NCBI RefSeq assembly: GCF_051245535.1
Contig: NZ_CP195303.1
Location: forward strand, 2,108,001-2,172,000
Source of the DNA: Micavibrio aeruginosavorus_D
Lineage (GTDB): Bacteria > Pseudomonadota > Alphaproteobacteria > Micavibrionales > Micavibrionaceae
DNA: 64,000 bases
Direction: 5' to 3'
Shown: in pieces, positions 33,016-41,689 of the stretch
Layout: each line of letters begins with the position of its first letter
How positions within the stretch are numbered: the first letter of the stretch is position 1
Notes under the pieces: model-generated
Told to the model about the DNA's origin: nothing
Seen by the model: only the letters and a program-made list of their open reading frames with translations
Database searches by the model: none
Program-made: the position numbers and the translations under genes

Positions 33016-33972
33016 TCAGGTGTGAAAATCACGCGCCCGTAAAACATTCATCACATCATTGACGCTGAGATCATCCAGCTTGGATCGCTGGATCGTGCGC
33101 ACCCACGTATATTGCGGGGCGTGACGTTTCGGGTCGCTGGATGCTGAAAACAATACCCATGTCGGGCATCCGGTCGGGGCGATCATATGCACGGGTCCGG
33201 TGTCATTGCCAATCACCCCGGCGGCAAAGCGGCCCAGCATCGGCAAATCCGATAAAGCTGTCTGCCCGGTCAGGTCGATCGTCTGTGCGCAATGATCGGT
33301 GATGATTTTGGCCAAGGGTTGTTCATCATGCGTGCCAATGACAACCGGGGTCAGGCCCCAGCCGTACAGGCGGCGGGCCAGATCGCCATAATGATCGGCG
33401 GGCCAGCGTTTTTCCGGGCGGCTGGGGGCGCATCCCGGCACGATCAGGACATAGGGTTCCGGTATTTTAAACAGATCGCGCAAAGCATCATGGTCGCCGC
33501 CCAGCCAATGCAAATCATCGTCGCGGACATTTTCAATCCCGCACAAGGCCAGCATCCGCGCATGGCGCAGGCCGGCGGGTTCGGTGTCCTTGGATGAAAT
33601 CACATCGCGCCACGTCGCCCCGGCCATGGTGCCGGCCCATTGCGGTTTTGGTTTTGTCATCTGCGACAGGCGGAAATACAGCGCCGTGCGTTGATTGTTT
33701 TGCAGGTCATAAACGCGGTTGAATTGCCCGGTTTTGAAAACATTCCGCACGCGCATCCATCCGGCGGGATCAAATTTTTTTGGGCGCTGGTCAATGATGA
33801 TGTCGTTGAACAGTCCGCTTTGGATCGCCAGCGATTCAAACGGCTGTGTGGTCAGCAATGTGATATGCGCGGCGGCGTGATGTGTGCGAATGGCGCGCAT
33901 CGCCCCCAGCGCAATAATAAAATCACCCAGAGCGCTGAGCTTTATAACAAGGATACGCTCCGGATAATCCAT
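33016..33972 (-). CDS. Glycosyltransferase family 9 (heptosyltransferase-like)
   Basis: The product has 318 residues. The start ILVIKLSALGDFIIALGAM is the GT9 signature. The donor-binding C-terminal half shows LIVPGCAPSRPEKRWPADHY and the acceptor/nucleotide region AGVIGNDTGPVHMIAPTGCP, both typical of ADP-heptose:LPS heptosyltransferases. It probably adds a sugar to the lipopolysaccharide core at the inner membrane. The gene lies 19 bp downstream of the GT4 gene on the same strand, forming a small LPS-glycosylation operon. Confidence 0.92.
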   Translation of the reverse strand: MDYPERILVIKLSALGDFIIALGAMRAIRTHHAAAHITLLTTQPFESLAIQSGLFNDIIIDQRPKKFDPAGWMRVRNVFKTGQFNRVYDLQNNQRTALYFRLSQMTKPKPQWAGTMAGATWRDVISSKDTEPAGLRHARMLALCGIENVRDDDLHWLGGDHDALRDLFKIPEPYVLIVPGCAPSRPEKRWPADHYGDLARRLYGWGLTPVVIGTHDEQPLAKIITDHCAQTIDLTGQTALSDLPMLGRFAAGVIGNDTGPVHMIAPTGCPTWVLFSASSDPKRHAPQYTWVRTIQRSKLDDLSVNDVMNVLRARDFHT

Positions 33973-33991
33973 AAATTCAGGCCTTTATCAC

Positions 33992-35347
33992 TCACTCTGC
34001 CGCACGGCGCAGGGCCGCACTGTCAGCGGGGCGGGATTGTTTTTTGGCTTTGGCCGCGGGTTGATTTTTGGGCTGTTTTTTCTTGCCGCTGATCGATGCC
34101 GATTTGGTTTTCTTCACTGGCGCAAATTTTTCGGCCAGCAATTCCGAATACACATTCAGCGTATCAAACGCCATGCGTTCCTTGGTGAAGTTCGCCGCAA
34201 TGTGCGCCATGGCGCGTGTGGCCAGAACCGCGCGTTGCGTGGCGGTCAGGGCCAAGGCCTCGGAAATGGCGCGGGCCAAAGCGGTGGAATCGCCCGGTGG
34301 AACCAACCATCCGGTTTCACCGCGCTGGATCGTTTCGCGCACGCCGCCATGGTCGGTGGCCACAACCGGGCGGCCCATGGCTTGTGCCTCAACGGGCACA
34401 CGGCCAAACCCTTCCGGGTCCGTCGATGCCGATACGACAACGTTGGTCAACATGTACGCGGCGGGCATGTCGGAGCAATGATCGACGATGCGGACGTAGC
34501 CTTCCAGTTTACGCGTGCGGATTTCATCTTCCAGTTCCTTGCGGTATTCCACGCGGCCCTGATCCGATCCAATCAGGACACAGAACACGTCATTGCGTTT
34601 CAATTGCGCGATGGCGTCGATCAAAACATGGTGACCCTTCAGGCGTGTAATGCGCCCCGGCATCATCACCACATTGGCCCCATCGGGCAGCCGCCATTCG
34701 CGGTTGATTTTAATCATGCGTTCGGCGCTGACGGCGGTGGGGTGGAATTTGTCCAGCGCGATGCCGCGATGCACGACGCGGATCACATCATCATCAATCC
34801 CGAATGTGGCCTTCAGATAATTGCCAACGTAACGCGACACGGCGATGACGCGTTCGCCCCGTGCGATCGAGCTGTTGTAAAACCGCTTCAATCCCGTCTG
34901 GGTTTTGTACGGGGCGTGACAGGTGGTCATGAATTTGGCTTGCGTGCCCATGCAGGCGCGCCATGCGCTCCACGCCGGGGCGCGGCTGCGGGCATGGACG
35001 ATATCGACATCGTAATGACGGATTAAACGGCGGATGCGTTTAATATTTTTCCACATGACCAGCGGGTGTTTGCTGTGCACCGGTAAATCAATATGCAGCG
35101 TTCCGGCGCGCGCCAGTTCCGGCACGCGCGACCCGCCATGGGACACGACAATGGATTTCGCGCCAACATTGTTCAATTCGGCGGCGATGTCGATGCACCC
35201 CTGTTCCGCGCCACCCGGCCCTAAAACGGGAATGATCTGCATGACCACGGGGGTTTTCTGGGCGGTAAAGCCACCCGTCATGCTGGACATGGGCATAAGG
35301 CCGGTGCCTTTGCGGTCGGGGCTTGTCGATGAATCGGTTGGTGTCAT
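33992..35347 (-). CDS. Glycosyltransferase family 4
   Basis: The ATG at 35345-35347 gives about 451 residues; a TTG three codons earlier is possible. The N-terminal fold is MQIIPVLGPGGAEQGCIDIA and IVHARSRAPAWSAW, and the C-terminal nucleotide-sugar domain has VMMPGRITRLKGHHVLIDAI, VVVSASTDPEGFGRVPVEA and QAMGRPVVATDHGG, with the EX7E-type acidic pair. The last 45 residues are Lys/Ala-rich (KKTKSASISGKKKQPKNQ) and probably a flexible tail. It likely transfers a hexose to LPS or another surface glycan, paired with the GT9 gene. Confidence 0.92.
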   Translation of the reverse strand: MTPTDSSTSPDRKGTGLMPMSSMTGGFTAQKTPVVMQIIPVLGPGGAEQGCIDIAAELNNVGAKSIVVSHGGSRVPELARAGTLHIDLPVHSKHPLVMWKNIKRIRRLIRHYDVDIVHARSRAPAWSAWRACMGTQAKFMTTCHAPYKTQTGLKRFYNSSIARGERVIAVSRYVGNYLKATFGIDDDVIRVVHRGIALDKFHPTAVSAERMIKINREWRLPDGANVVMMPGRITRLKGHHVLIDAIAQLKRNDVFCVLIGSDQGRVEYRKELEDEIRTRKLEGYVRIVDHCSDMPAAYMLTNVVVSASTDPEGFGRVPVEAQAMGRPVVATDHGGVRETIQRGETGWLVPPGDSTALARAISEALALTATQRAVLATRAMAHIAANFTKERMAFDTLNVYSELLAEKFAPVKKTKSASISGKKKQPKNQPAAKAKKQSRPADSAALRRAAE

Positions 35348-35485
35348 ATGGTTCAACTATGATCTCGTGGACGAACGCCCCTCCATTACCGGGGGCGGTT
35401 TGAATGCGCCGAATCAATTTAAACTATATTTTTCCTGCCGTCCAAGCCCCCATAAAGGTCATGGAGGGCTATCCCGGAGTGTGCC

Positions 35486-36265
35486 ATGCCCGACTTTCTG
35501 ATCCGCAGCCAAGGCCCCCGTCTGGCCTATGTCCGCACGGCGGCCCAAGGGCCGGGTACGGCCCTGCCAACGGTGATGTTTCTGGGTGGGTTCCGCTCCG
35601 ACATGGCGGGGACCAAAGCCACGGATCTGGAAGTCCGCTGCTCCATCCGCGGGCAGGGGTTTTTGCGCTTTGATTACAGTGGTCACGGCACCTCCGCCGG
35701 GCGGTTTGACGAGGGCACGATCGAAAGCTGGCGGGATGATGCGCTGGCCGTGCTGGACCGGCTGACCGATGGCCCGGTGGTTCTGGTCGGGTCATCCATG
35801 GGTGGATGGATTGCCCTGCTGCTGGCTTTGGCGCGGCCCAACCGTGTCTGTGGCCTGATCGGTCTAGCCACCGCGCCTGATTTCACGCGGCGGATGGTGG
35901 ATGAATCCTTTGACGATGCCATGCGGTTAAGCCTGCAAACACGGGGGTTTGCCGATGTGCCGACGGAATATAGCGCGGAGCCGTATCGCATCACCCAAGC
36001 CTTGATCGATTCCGGCAATCGCGTCTGCCTGCTCGACCGGGACCATGATCTGCCGATCCCTGTGCGTTTGATTCAGGGGCAACGCGATGCGGATGTGCCA
36101 TGGGAAACGGCGGAACAGATTGCGGCCCGTCTGCCATACGCAGATGTGCGTGTGACCTTGATCCCGGACGGCGATCATCGCCTGTCCCGGCCGCAGGATT
36201 TGGATTTGATTGATGGCTGCGTACGCGAACTCTCGGCCGCCGTGGCGCGGCGCGCGGGTGCGTAG
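35486..36265 (+). CDS. Alpha/beta hydrolase (ABHD10-like)
   Basis: The product has 259 residues. The hydrolase fold shows VMFLGGFRSDMAGTKA (oxyanion region), LRFDYSGHGTSAG, the nucleophile elbow VLVGSSMGGWIALLL (Ser), LIQGQRDADVPWETA (Asp) and PDGDHRLSR (His), so the Ser-Asp-His triad is complete. Residues around GGFRSDM and GHGTSAG recall the ABHD10/thioesterase group, which deacylates small thioesters. The substrate is unknown. It is divergent from the glycosyltransferase pair and convergent with the small membrane protein 3 bp away. Confidence 0.9.
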   Translation: MPDFLIRSQGPRLAYVRTAAQGPGTALPTVMFLGGFRSDMAGTKATDLEVRCSIRGQGFLRFDYSGHGTSAGRFDEGTIESWRDDALAVLDRLTDGPVVLVGSSMGGWIALLLALARPNRVCGLIGLATAPDFTRRMVDESFDDAMRLSLQTRGFADVPTEYSAEPYRITQALIDSGNRVCLLDRDHDLPIPVRLIQGQRDADVPWETAEQIAARLPYADVRVTLIPDGDHRLSRPQDLDLIDGCVRELSAAVARRAGA

Positions 36266-36268
36266 GGC

Positions 36269-36679
36269 CTATTTCCGCTTGTATTTAAAGGCCGTTTTGG
36301 AATCACCCGCTTTGCCGACAAATTGACGCTTGGTCGTTTTGGCCGGGATGGACCGGGTCATCAGGCCCTTGGCCCCAACAATCTCCAGCCCTTTGAGCAG
36401 CAGGATCAGCGCCAGCGTGCCCAGAAACGGCACACCGGTCACAATCACCGTGCGTTGTTTCAACACGGGCGTGATGGCCTTTTCCCATGTTGTGGGCTCG
36501 ACACTGTCCTTGGTGATGTCCAGCGAATCCGGGGCATAGGTCTGTAACAACCAGCCCACCTGCGAGAACTTCATCGGCTGGTCATAGTTCTTGTCCTGAT
36601 AGGTGACATAGGCATCGTGGCCCAAAGCGGCCAAAAACGGGATCGCCAGAATAAAGCACAGGATCTGCAACGCGCGCAT
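36269..36679 (-). CDS. Small two-helix membrane hypothetical protein
   Basis: The ATG at 36677-36679 gives 136 residues; a longer open frame to 36787 adds a poor leader. The first helix is LQILCFILAIPFLAALG near the N-terminus and the second TVIVTGVPFLGTLALILLLKGLE in the C-terminal half. Between them is a soluble segment (YQDKNYDQPMKFSQVGWLLQTY). The end is basic (SIPAKTTKRQFVGKAGDSK). I recognise no family. It is probably an inner-membrane protein with a periplasmic loop. Confidence 0.65.
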   Translation of the reverse strand: MRALQILCFILAIPFLAALGHDAYVTYQDKNYDQPMKFSQVGWLLQTYAPDSLDITKDSVEPTTWEKAITPVLKQRTVIVTGVPFLGTLALILLLKGLEIVGAKGLMTRSIPAKTTKRQFVGKAGDSKTAFKYKRK

Positions 36680-36891
36680 GGGAAATATCCGTTGAATATC
36701 AAATGGATGGTCGAAATGACTCGATAATTGTACCACGCCCCCCAACACCACGCAAAGCCCGCCTTTTAAACGAAAAGACCCTTGCATTACACGGGTTTGC
36801 TGGGGTAGGGTGCCGCCACTAAAACGAGGCAGAGGGCCGTCCGCACGCTTGGTAAAGCGAGGGCCTCCGCTCCGAATGCCCTTTAATGAAT

Positions 36892-36982
36892 GGACAGGTG
36901 GCCGAGCGGTTGAAGGCGCACGCCTGGAAAGTGTGTATAGGTTAATAGCCTATCGCGGGTTCGAATCCCGCCCTGTCCGCCA
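36892..36982 (+). tRNA. tRNA-Ser (GGA anticodon)
   Basis: The 91-nt gene includes an encoded CCA. The acceptor stem GGACAGG pairs with CCTGTCC, the D-arm contains GGCCGAGCGGTTGAAGG, and the anticodon loop CTGGAAA gives GGA. A long class II variable arm (TATAGGTTAATAGCCTATC) and the T-arm GCGGGTTCGAATCCCGC follow. Confidence 0.97.
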
Positions 36983-36990
36983 TTAAAAAC

Positions 36991-37012
36991 GCCCCCGTTT
37001 GGGGGCTTTTTT
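36991..37012 (+). terminator. Rho-independent terminator after tRNA-Ser
   Basis: The stem GCCCCC/GGGGGC with the loop GTTT is followed by six T, eight bases after the tRNA. Confidence 0.92.
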
Positions 37013-37137
37013 AATGGCGAATGGGGTGCGGTGAACGAACCCGTGGTTCGACAATTTGCTTAATGAGCGGTAGCGAATTTAGAAAATTGCAACTTTGGCA
37101 AGGGCAACGCCCGCCGCCAAAGTAATCCCGCCTTGCC

Positions 37138-37713
37138 CTATCTCCCACTTCTCCATTCCCACGGAGGCATTGGGTTGTCTTCAGACCATAATCCAACTTT
37201 TTTGGATTGAGCCCAGCGTTCTAAGCGATTGAGCTTATTCTGCCTGTCTTGTGGCAAGTGGTCGTAATATCGGCGCATGACCCATGCGTGCCCCAAGGTA
37301 ACCATCCGCTCATTGACGTTGAGCCACTCATACTTCTGTTCATTCCAAAGATGGATTGTGGCCAGTGTTCTTCCGTGATGATCCATCCCATGGACTTCCA
37401 GCCGTACGTTCTTCCGGCTGATCAATTTCATTAAGCCGTATTTCGCAGTGTTTCCCCAATTTTGGCCATCCTCGGGGCAATCGATCGAGTCCAATCGAAT
37501 GACCGTTTCTTTCCAGCCTTGCGTGACAATGACGGTATCGCCATCAATGACCCATTTCACCCGAGCCAAAGGGAGATCTTGCATACAAGTTTTTAAAACA
37601 GATTCGCTTTGCGCATTTTTCCTATGAGCGTCGCGCCGGTCTTCTTGTTGTATGTGATTTCTGTTTCTGGATTGATGCTTGCGCCAGATTGAAAATAGAA
37701 TGAATTTAATCAT
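37138..37713 (-). CDS. Staphylococcal-nuclease-like (SNase/TNase) protein
   Basis: The product has 191 residues. The SNase fold is shown by ARVKWVIDGDTVIVTQG, VIRLDSIDCPEDGQNWGNTA (Arg and Asp of the active site), and HGRTLATIHL with the second catalytic Arg. The C-terminal helix LGHAWVMRRYYDHLPQDRQ is typical. The N-terminus begins with a short hydrophobic stretch (IKFILFSIW) followed by a basic, His-rich segment, so it may be membrane-anchored or exported. It lies next to tRNA-Ser and in more AT-rich DNA than most of the window, consistent with an inserted gene. Confidence 0.85.
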   Translation of the reverse strand: MIKFILFSIWRKHQSRNRNHIQQEDRRDAHRKNAQSESVLKTCMQDLPLARVKWVIDGDTVIVTQGWKETVIRLDSIDCPEDGQNWGNTAKYGLMKLISRKNVRLEVHGMDHHGRTLATIHLWNEQKYEWLNVNERMVTLGHAWVMRRYYDHLPQDRQNKLNRLERWAQSKKVGLWSEDNPMPPWEWRSGR

Positions 37714-38030
37714 ATGTGTTCTTGTGTGTGATTATTGACATGAAGTTTTGCTTCTGAGTGGTCAAGGCTTTCAGTTTTTGCGAACTTATTTTAGATATCT
37801 CTTTTCCATCTTTTCAAACCGAAAATTGTTGTTTGTGGGATTTGGTGTTCTTGTCTGAAACCCGCAAACAGTCCTATTTGTGAGCACTTGGCGGCACGCC
37901 TTTCAATAAAATAATTCATTTTCTCAATGGCTTAGAATGTTCCTTGTGCTGCACCGCAGGGATCGGCTATCAATTCCATCCTGATTTTTAATCCATAACA
38001 AAAAACAATTTGGGGCTGGGGAATTCTGCG
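37714..38030. other. AT-rich interval without a gene
   Basis: This roughly 317 bp stretch between the divergent SNase gene and the next gene is clearly more AT-rich than average. I see no complete gene, no strong hairpin and no -35/-10 pair that I would defend. Its composition fits the foreign-looking SNase segment. Confidence 0.5.
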
Positions 38031-38990
38031 ATGACAGGGACAAATTTTTCCGAAGATATTCAACTCGACGCGAAGGCGATCACGGGCATTCGTGTTTTTG
38101 AAAATGAAGACCGCGTGTCCATCTATACCGCCAAGGGCGAGATCTTCCGCGGTTCGAAGGATGCGCTGGGTACGGATATCGAAAGCGCGCTGACGATTTT
38201 TCGTGATGCGGGTGCGGAATTATTTCCGTTCCCTGTGTACGGGCCCGAGGGCCGGAATCATATCTACACCAGCTATATTCTGCACCATGCCATCCAGTAT
38301 GCGCGCGTTGGGGCGTCGCATATGAAGGGCTATAAGCGGGTTGAAATTGGGGTTGATGGCATGCCGGGCGATCATTCCTACGCCATTGGCCAGAAGCAAT
38401 TGAAACCGTTTTATGACGCGCTTCAGCTTCACCACGGCAGCATGCGCCATTACGAAGCGCCATCCGTTGTGATTGCCGGGAAAGACACCACCTATGTCCA
38501 TGCGTGGCTTGTGACCCAGATGCATGCGGAACCGGATAATGTCCTGCGCATCAAATTTGGCTCGGGCGCGCATGTTGATTTGCCCGTCTGTGATGGCAAG
38601 GCACAGCGCCTCGCCAAGGCCCTCTATAGCGAAAATTTGACGAGCGACATGCTGGGGGCTCACCTGCAGGAGGAAGCCCGGGCGGAAATGCACACCATCA
38701 TGACGGTATTGGCGGGTGATATTGCGTGCTATACGCCGCATATATTCCAGGTGCCAAACGTTGACCGCGTGACCTATTTGCCCAAGGCCAAAGACGCCTG
38801 GTTACAGTGTGCCGATGGTCAGAGTGAAAACAAAAAACTTTTGATCCTGCATGAGCCGCAATCGCACCGCTCAACCTTCCCGCTGTCCATGCAGTTCAAT
38901 ACGGAAGCGGACCGCAAGGCCGCGATCAAAAAGATTTCCAAGGAAATGACGGTGCGGTTCGTGGATGCCAATCCGTCCTGCCACCCTTAA
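38031..38990 (+). CDS. Hypothetical cytoplasmic protein, 319 residues
   Basis: The ATG at 38031 has a GGGG-rich site about 10 bases upstream; a TTG at 38010 is an alternative. No signal peptide or membrane helix is present. The chain has alternating strands and helices: AITGIRVFENEDRVSIYTAKGE, HIYTSYILHHAIQYARVG, VLRIKFGSGAHVDLPVCDG, MHTIMTVLAGDIACYTPHI. Several His residues (LHHGSMRHYE, YVHAW) are scattered without a known motif. I recognise no family. The base composition returns to the window's average here. Confidence 0.7.
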   Translation: MTGTNFSEDIQLDAKAITGIRVFENEDRVSIYTAKGEIFRGSKDALGTDIESALTIFRDAGAELFPFPVYGPEGRNHIYTSYILHHAIQYARVGASHMKGYKRVEIGVDGMPGDHSYAIGQKQLKPFYDALQLHHGSMRHYEAPSVVIAGKDTTYVHAWLVTQMHAEPDNVLRIKFGSGAHVDLPVCDGKAQRLAKALYSENLTSDMLGAHLQEEARAEMHTIMTVLAGDIACYTPHIFQVPNVDRVTYLPKAKDAWLQCADGQSENKKLLILHEPQSHRSTFPLSMQFNTEADRKAAIKKISKEMTVRFVDANPSCHP

Positions 38991-39025
38991 GGGGCGTGGC
39001 AGCAACAGATTGAGGAGGGCCAGCA

Positions 39026-39793
39026 TCAATGATGATGCTGGCTTTTTTCTGGTGCGGATTCTGGCGCTGTGCCGTGCATCATGTGATCCATGCCATGCAC
39101 CATCGACGGGTCGATCTGGACATCGTTCGGATTGCCCTTGTATTTGCCGATGATCGATTCCATCAAATCGATTTCCATTTTCTGATCGCGCAAAATATCT
39201 AGCGACATCAGTTTCAGGTAACCGTTATTGGCATGCGGATCGCTCAGATACACATTCGCCATATCCAATGCGCCCTGATGGTGAATGATCATGGCCTTGG
39301 CAAAGCGCACATCTTCGGCGGACACGGCACGCGACCCCGCCCACATATCCAGCGGGCCGGGCATGGGGCTGCGCTTAAATTGCTGTTGCTGGGCCAGCCC
39401 GCGCGTAGCGATTTGGCCGTGCACGGCGCGATCACCGGTGAAGCTGAAATCATCGATATGGCTTTCAACTTTATCCAGCATGGAAATTTCGAAAGTCTGG
39501 TTGTTGATAATGCCGCGCGCCAATTGTTTCAGCGTCGCATTGGCGGCATCCGGGCTGGCCAGATATTGCGTCGACATGGTCAGGGCCCCGGCATGGTGCG
39601 GGCGCATCCCGGTGATGAAGGTCATATCCGCCTTCTGGTTGGATGCGGTCATCATGCCGTACCACGGCGTGGTTGCGCGCGGTTTGGATGGGTCGTAATC
39701 GGGTTCAACGCTGGCCCAGGCCGATACGGCGAAAACGGCCAGCGTGGCCAGAACGGTGGTTAGGACAATGGCGATACGAATGATGCGAATCAT
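39026..39793 (-). CDS. DUF305 family exported protein (metal-handling type)
   Basis: The ATG at 39791-39793 (AGAAGGG upstream) gives 255 residues. A signal peptide (IIRIAIVLTTVLATLAVFAVSAWA) precedes the domain. The DUF305 core has two His-rich repeats: FITGMRPHHAGALTMS and KAMIIHHQGALDMANVYL, followed by LRDQKMEIDLMESI. Met and His are abundant to the end (MVHGMDHMMHG, HHH tail), a usual feature of copper-associated proteins. The likely role is periplasmic binding of copper or another soft metal. A CsoR-type palindrome lies just upstream, which supports metal control. Confidence 0.88.
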   Translation of the reverse strand: MIRIIRIAIVLTTVLATLAVFAVSAWASVEPDYDPSKPRATTPWYGMMTASNQKADMTFITGMRPHHAGALTMSTQYLASPDAANATLKQLARGIINNQTFEISMLDKVESHIDDFSFTGDRAVHGQIATRGLAQQQQFKRSPMPGPLDMWAGSRAVSAEDVRFAKAMIIHHQGALDMANVYLSDPHANNGYLKLMSLDILRDQKMEIDLMESIIGKYKGNPNDVQIDPSMVHGMDHMMHGTAPESAPEKSQHHH

Positions 39794-39815
39794 GGTGAAA
39801 TGGCCCTTCTTTGAA

Positions 39816-39852
39816 ACACCCTCTAGGGGTATTATATACCCCATGGGGGTAT
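39816..39852. promoter_or_regulatory. Tandem CsoR-type operator upstream of DUF305 gene
   Basis: ATACCCC-ATG-GGGGTAT at 39836-39852 is a perfect 7+3+7 palindrome. A second, imperfect copy at 39816-39832 (ACACCCT-CTA-GGGGTAT) lies 3 bp away. G/C-tract palindromes of this kind are operators of CsoR-family metal or sulfur repressors. The pair lies 23-59 bp upstream of the DUF305 start and 17 bp beyond the stop of the MltF-like gene. No CsoR gene is present in the window. Confidence 0.7.
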
Positions 39853-39868
39853 TTGTGTCAAGGGGCGG

Positions 39869-41335
39869 TTACCGCGCCATGGTGGCCACGGTCTTGCGTC
39901 GGTCCTGATCCTGCGCCTGTATCAGTTTATAGCTGACATAGTATTTGTAGATGTTGCGGACGTAATTGACCGGTTCCATGCCCACACGGTTGGCCGCGAT
40001 ATGTTCAACATGGCCCAGCCATTTGTTCGGGTCCAATCCGGCCTCTTTGGCTTCGGCGCGCAAGGCCTCAATCCGATCGGGCCCGGCGTTATAGGCGGCG
40101 AAGGCGAACAGCGCCCGGTTCTCTTCGTCCAGGCGTGAATCATCCAGATACACATTCATGACGTGGTCCAGATATTTTGTGCCGGCGTGAATATTGTTTT
40201 CGATTACCTTGATGTCGCCAACGTCCATTTGTTTTCCTGTGGCGGGCATCACCTGCATCACCCCGATGGCTCCGACGGGGCTGACCGTTTTCTGGTCCAG
40301 TCGGGATTCCTGATACCCCTGCGCCATCAACATCAGGTAATTAAAATTATAATTTTGGCCGTAGGTGTGGAATAATTCGACGGTCTCTGCAAACCGCTGG
40401 CGGGATTCTTCCTTGTTGGGATTGTCCAATGTTTCGATGCGATGGGCGATTTGCTTGGCGAGGATGCCTGTAATGTCCTGTCCGATCAGGACCTCATCCA
40501 CGAAGCCGTTGAGAAATTCACCCAGTTGCGGATTGTTCCGGCGATAGGCCCAGCCAATTTCGTCCTTGGACGACAGCACCATCGCGGGGTCTTCATACGC
40601 CACGACATTGGGCAATTGCGTGCGCCACATTTCGAACAACCACCCATCAACAACGCTGTAGGGTAGGATGCCGGCATTGACCATGTCCAGCATGTCTTCA
40701 TCTTCCAGATTATCAGGAAGGCCTTCGGTTTTGACTTTTTTGACGTGGTTGTTGCGAAACCGTTTGTTTAAATTATCCAGCGCCGCGCGATAGGATGTCG
40801 CATCATGCGCATACACGGTTTGCCCGGCCAGATCGTCCAGCGTGGTCAGTGGTGGTGCGTCCTTGTGCGCGACAAGGATCATGTTGAATGGCTTGGCGAC
40901 CGGGTGGGTGAAATTGACGATTTTCTTGCGTTTTGGCGTGATGGTGATGTTGCCAAGCGCAATGTCGCCCTTGCCCGCGTTTAAATCGGCCAGTAATTTT
41001 TCGCGCGGTGTGGCGATCAACGCGACAGTAATGGGTGGCTCGCCTTTCTTGTGCAGTTTTTGCGATACGTATTTGGAAAATTCCTGCACCGTGCGAACAG
41101 ACAGCCCGTCTTCCTTGCCCATGTCGACCGTGTAGAGCGTGCGGCTATAAGGGACCAGCACACGGATGAGCCTGCGCTCAACCATAGCGTCCAGATCGCC
41201 TTTATGTGGTTTGATATCGACGGACAATTGCCGAACGGTGGGTGTTGCATCGTCCTGAGCGCGGCCCGGCTGTGAAATGACGAGAGCGCACAGAGCAATC
41301 AGGAAACACAAAAAACTCAGAAGGTGGCGACACAT
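39869..41335 (-). CDS. MltF-like lytic transglycosylase (SBP3 + SLT domains), copy 1
   Basis: The product has 488 residues. The signal peptide (LLSFLCFLIALCALVIS) is followed by a substrate-binding domain of the periplasmic type (IRVLVPYSRTLYTVDMGKED, LNAGKGDIALGNITITP). The C-terminal half is the SLT lysozyme-like fold: YLMLMAQGYQESRLDQ with catalytic E343, GAIGVMQVMPATG, NNIHAGTKYLDHVM and FAFAAYNAGPDRIEALR. MltF cuts peptidoglycan glycan strands at 1,6-anhydroMurNAc ends; the binding domain modulates activity. A close paralogue lies 354 bp upstream in the same direction. Confidence 0.9.
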   Translation of the reverse strand: MCRHLLSFLCFLIALCALVISQPGRAQDDATPTVRQLSVDIKPHKGDLDAMVERRLIRVLVPYSRTLYTVDMGKEDGLSVRTVQEFSKYVSQKLHKKGEPPITVALIATPREKLLADLNAGKGDIALGNITITPKRKKIVNFTHPVAKPFNMILVAHKDAPPLTTLDDLAGQTVYAHDATSYRAALDNLNKRFRNNHVKKVKTEGLPDNLEDEDMLDMVNAGILPYSVVDGWLFEMWRTQLPNVVAYEDPAMVLSSKDEIGWAYRRNNPQLGEFLNGFVDEVLIGQDITGILAKQIAHRIETLDNPNKEESRQRFAETVELFHTYGQNYNFNYLMLMAQGYQESRLDQKTVSPVGAIGVMQVMPATGKQMDVGDIKVIENNIHAGTKYLDHVMNVYLDDSRLDEENRALFAFAAYNAGPDRIEALRAEAKEAGLDPNKWLGHVEHIAANRVGMEPVNYVRNIYKYYVSYKLIQAQDQDRRKTVATMAR

Positions 41336-41689
41336 AGACAGATTCCTTCTTTCGAACGCTTTGGAAGAAGTATCGCACGGGCGGTTAAGGAAGCTGTAAA
41401 TGCCTGAATTTGTCTATGTTCCCAGTGTGTTGGTTGGTGGTTAGCTCAAGATGGGGACGTTGATGTTGTCTTGATTGATCAGGTCTTGAACCCATTGGTG
41501 CCGCCAATAATGGTGGCGAAGTGAAGGAAACCATACAGTTCGTCGGCAAAAAACGCATCGTTCGCGTAGCCCGCTATACCCACTCCAAAGTATATTATAA
41601 GAACAACATGTTCTATCTTCACTCTAAGATGAGATAATAAAAATTTGGCGAAAATTCGCGTGTTTTAAGGGACAGGCTGGGACGTGCTA
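41336..41689. other. Spacer between MltF-like copies with a short possible gene remnant
   Basis: Most of this interval is AT-rich and gene-free. On the plus strand, codons from a GTG at 41521 to the stop at 41637 encode 38 residues (VKETIQFVGKKRIVRVARY, then THSKVYYKNNMFYLHSKMR). The frame is open for some 15 codons further upstream. It is basic and aromatic and looks like the end of a longer lost gene. No family was recognised. Confidence 0.35.

Noticed and set aside
34037..35026. 329-codon plus-strand frame over the GT4 gene
   Set aside because: Antisense shadow, no recognisable fold.
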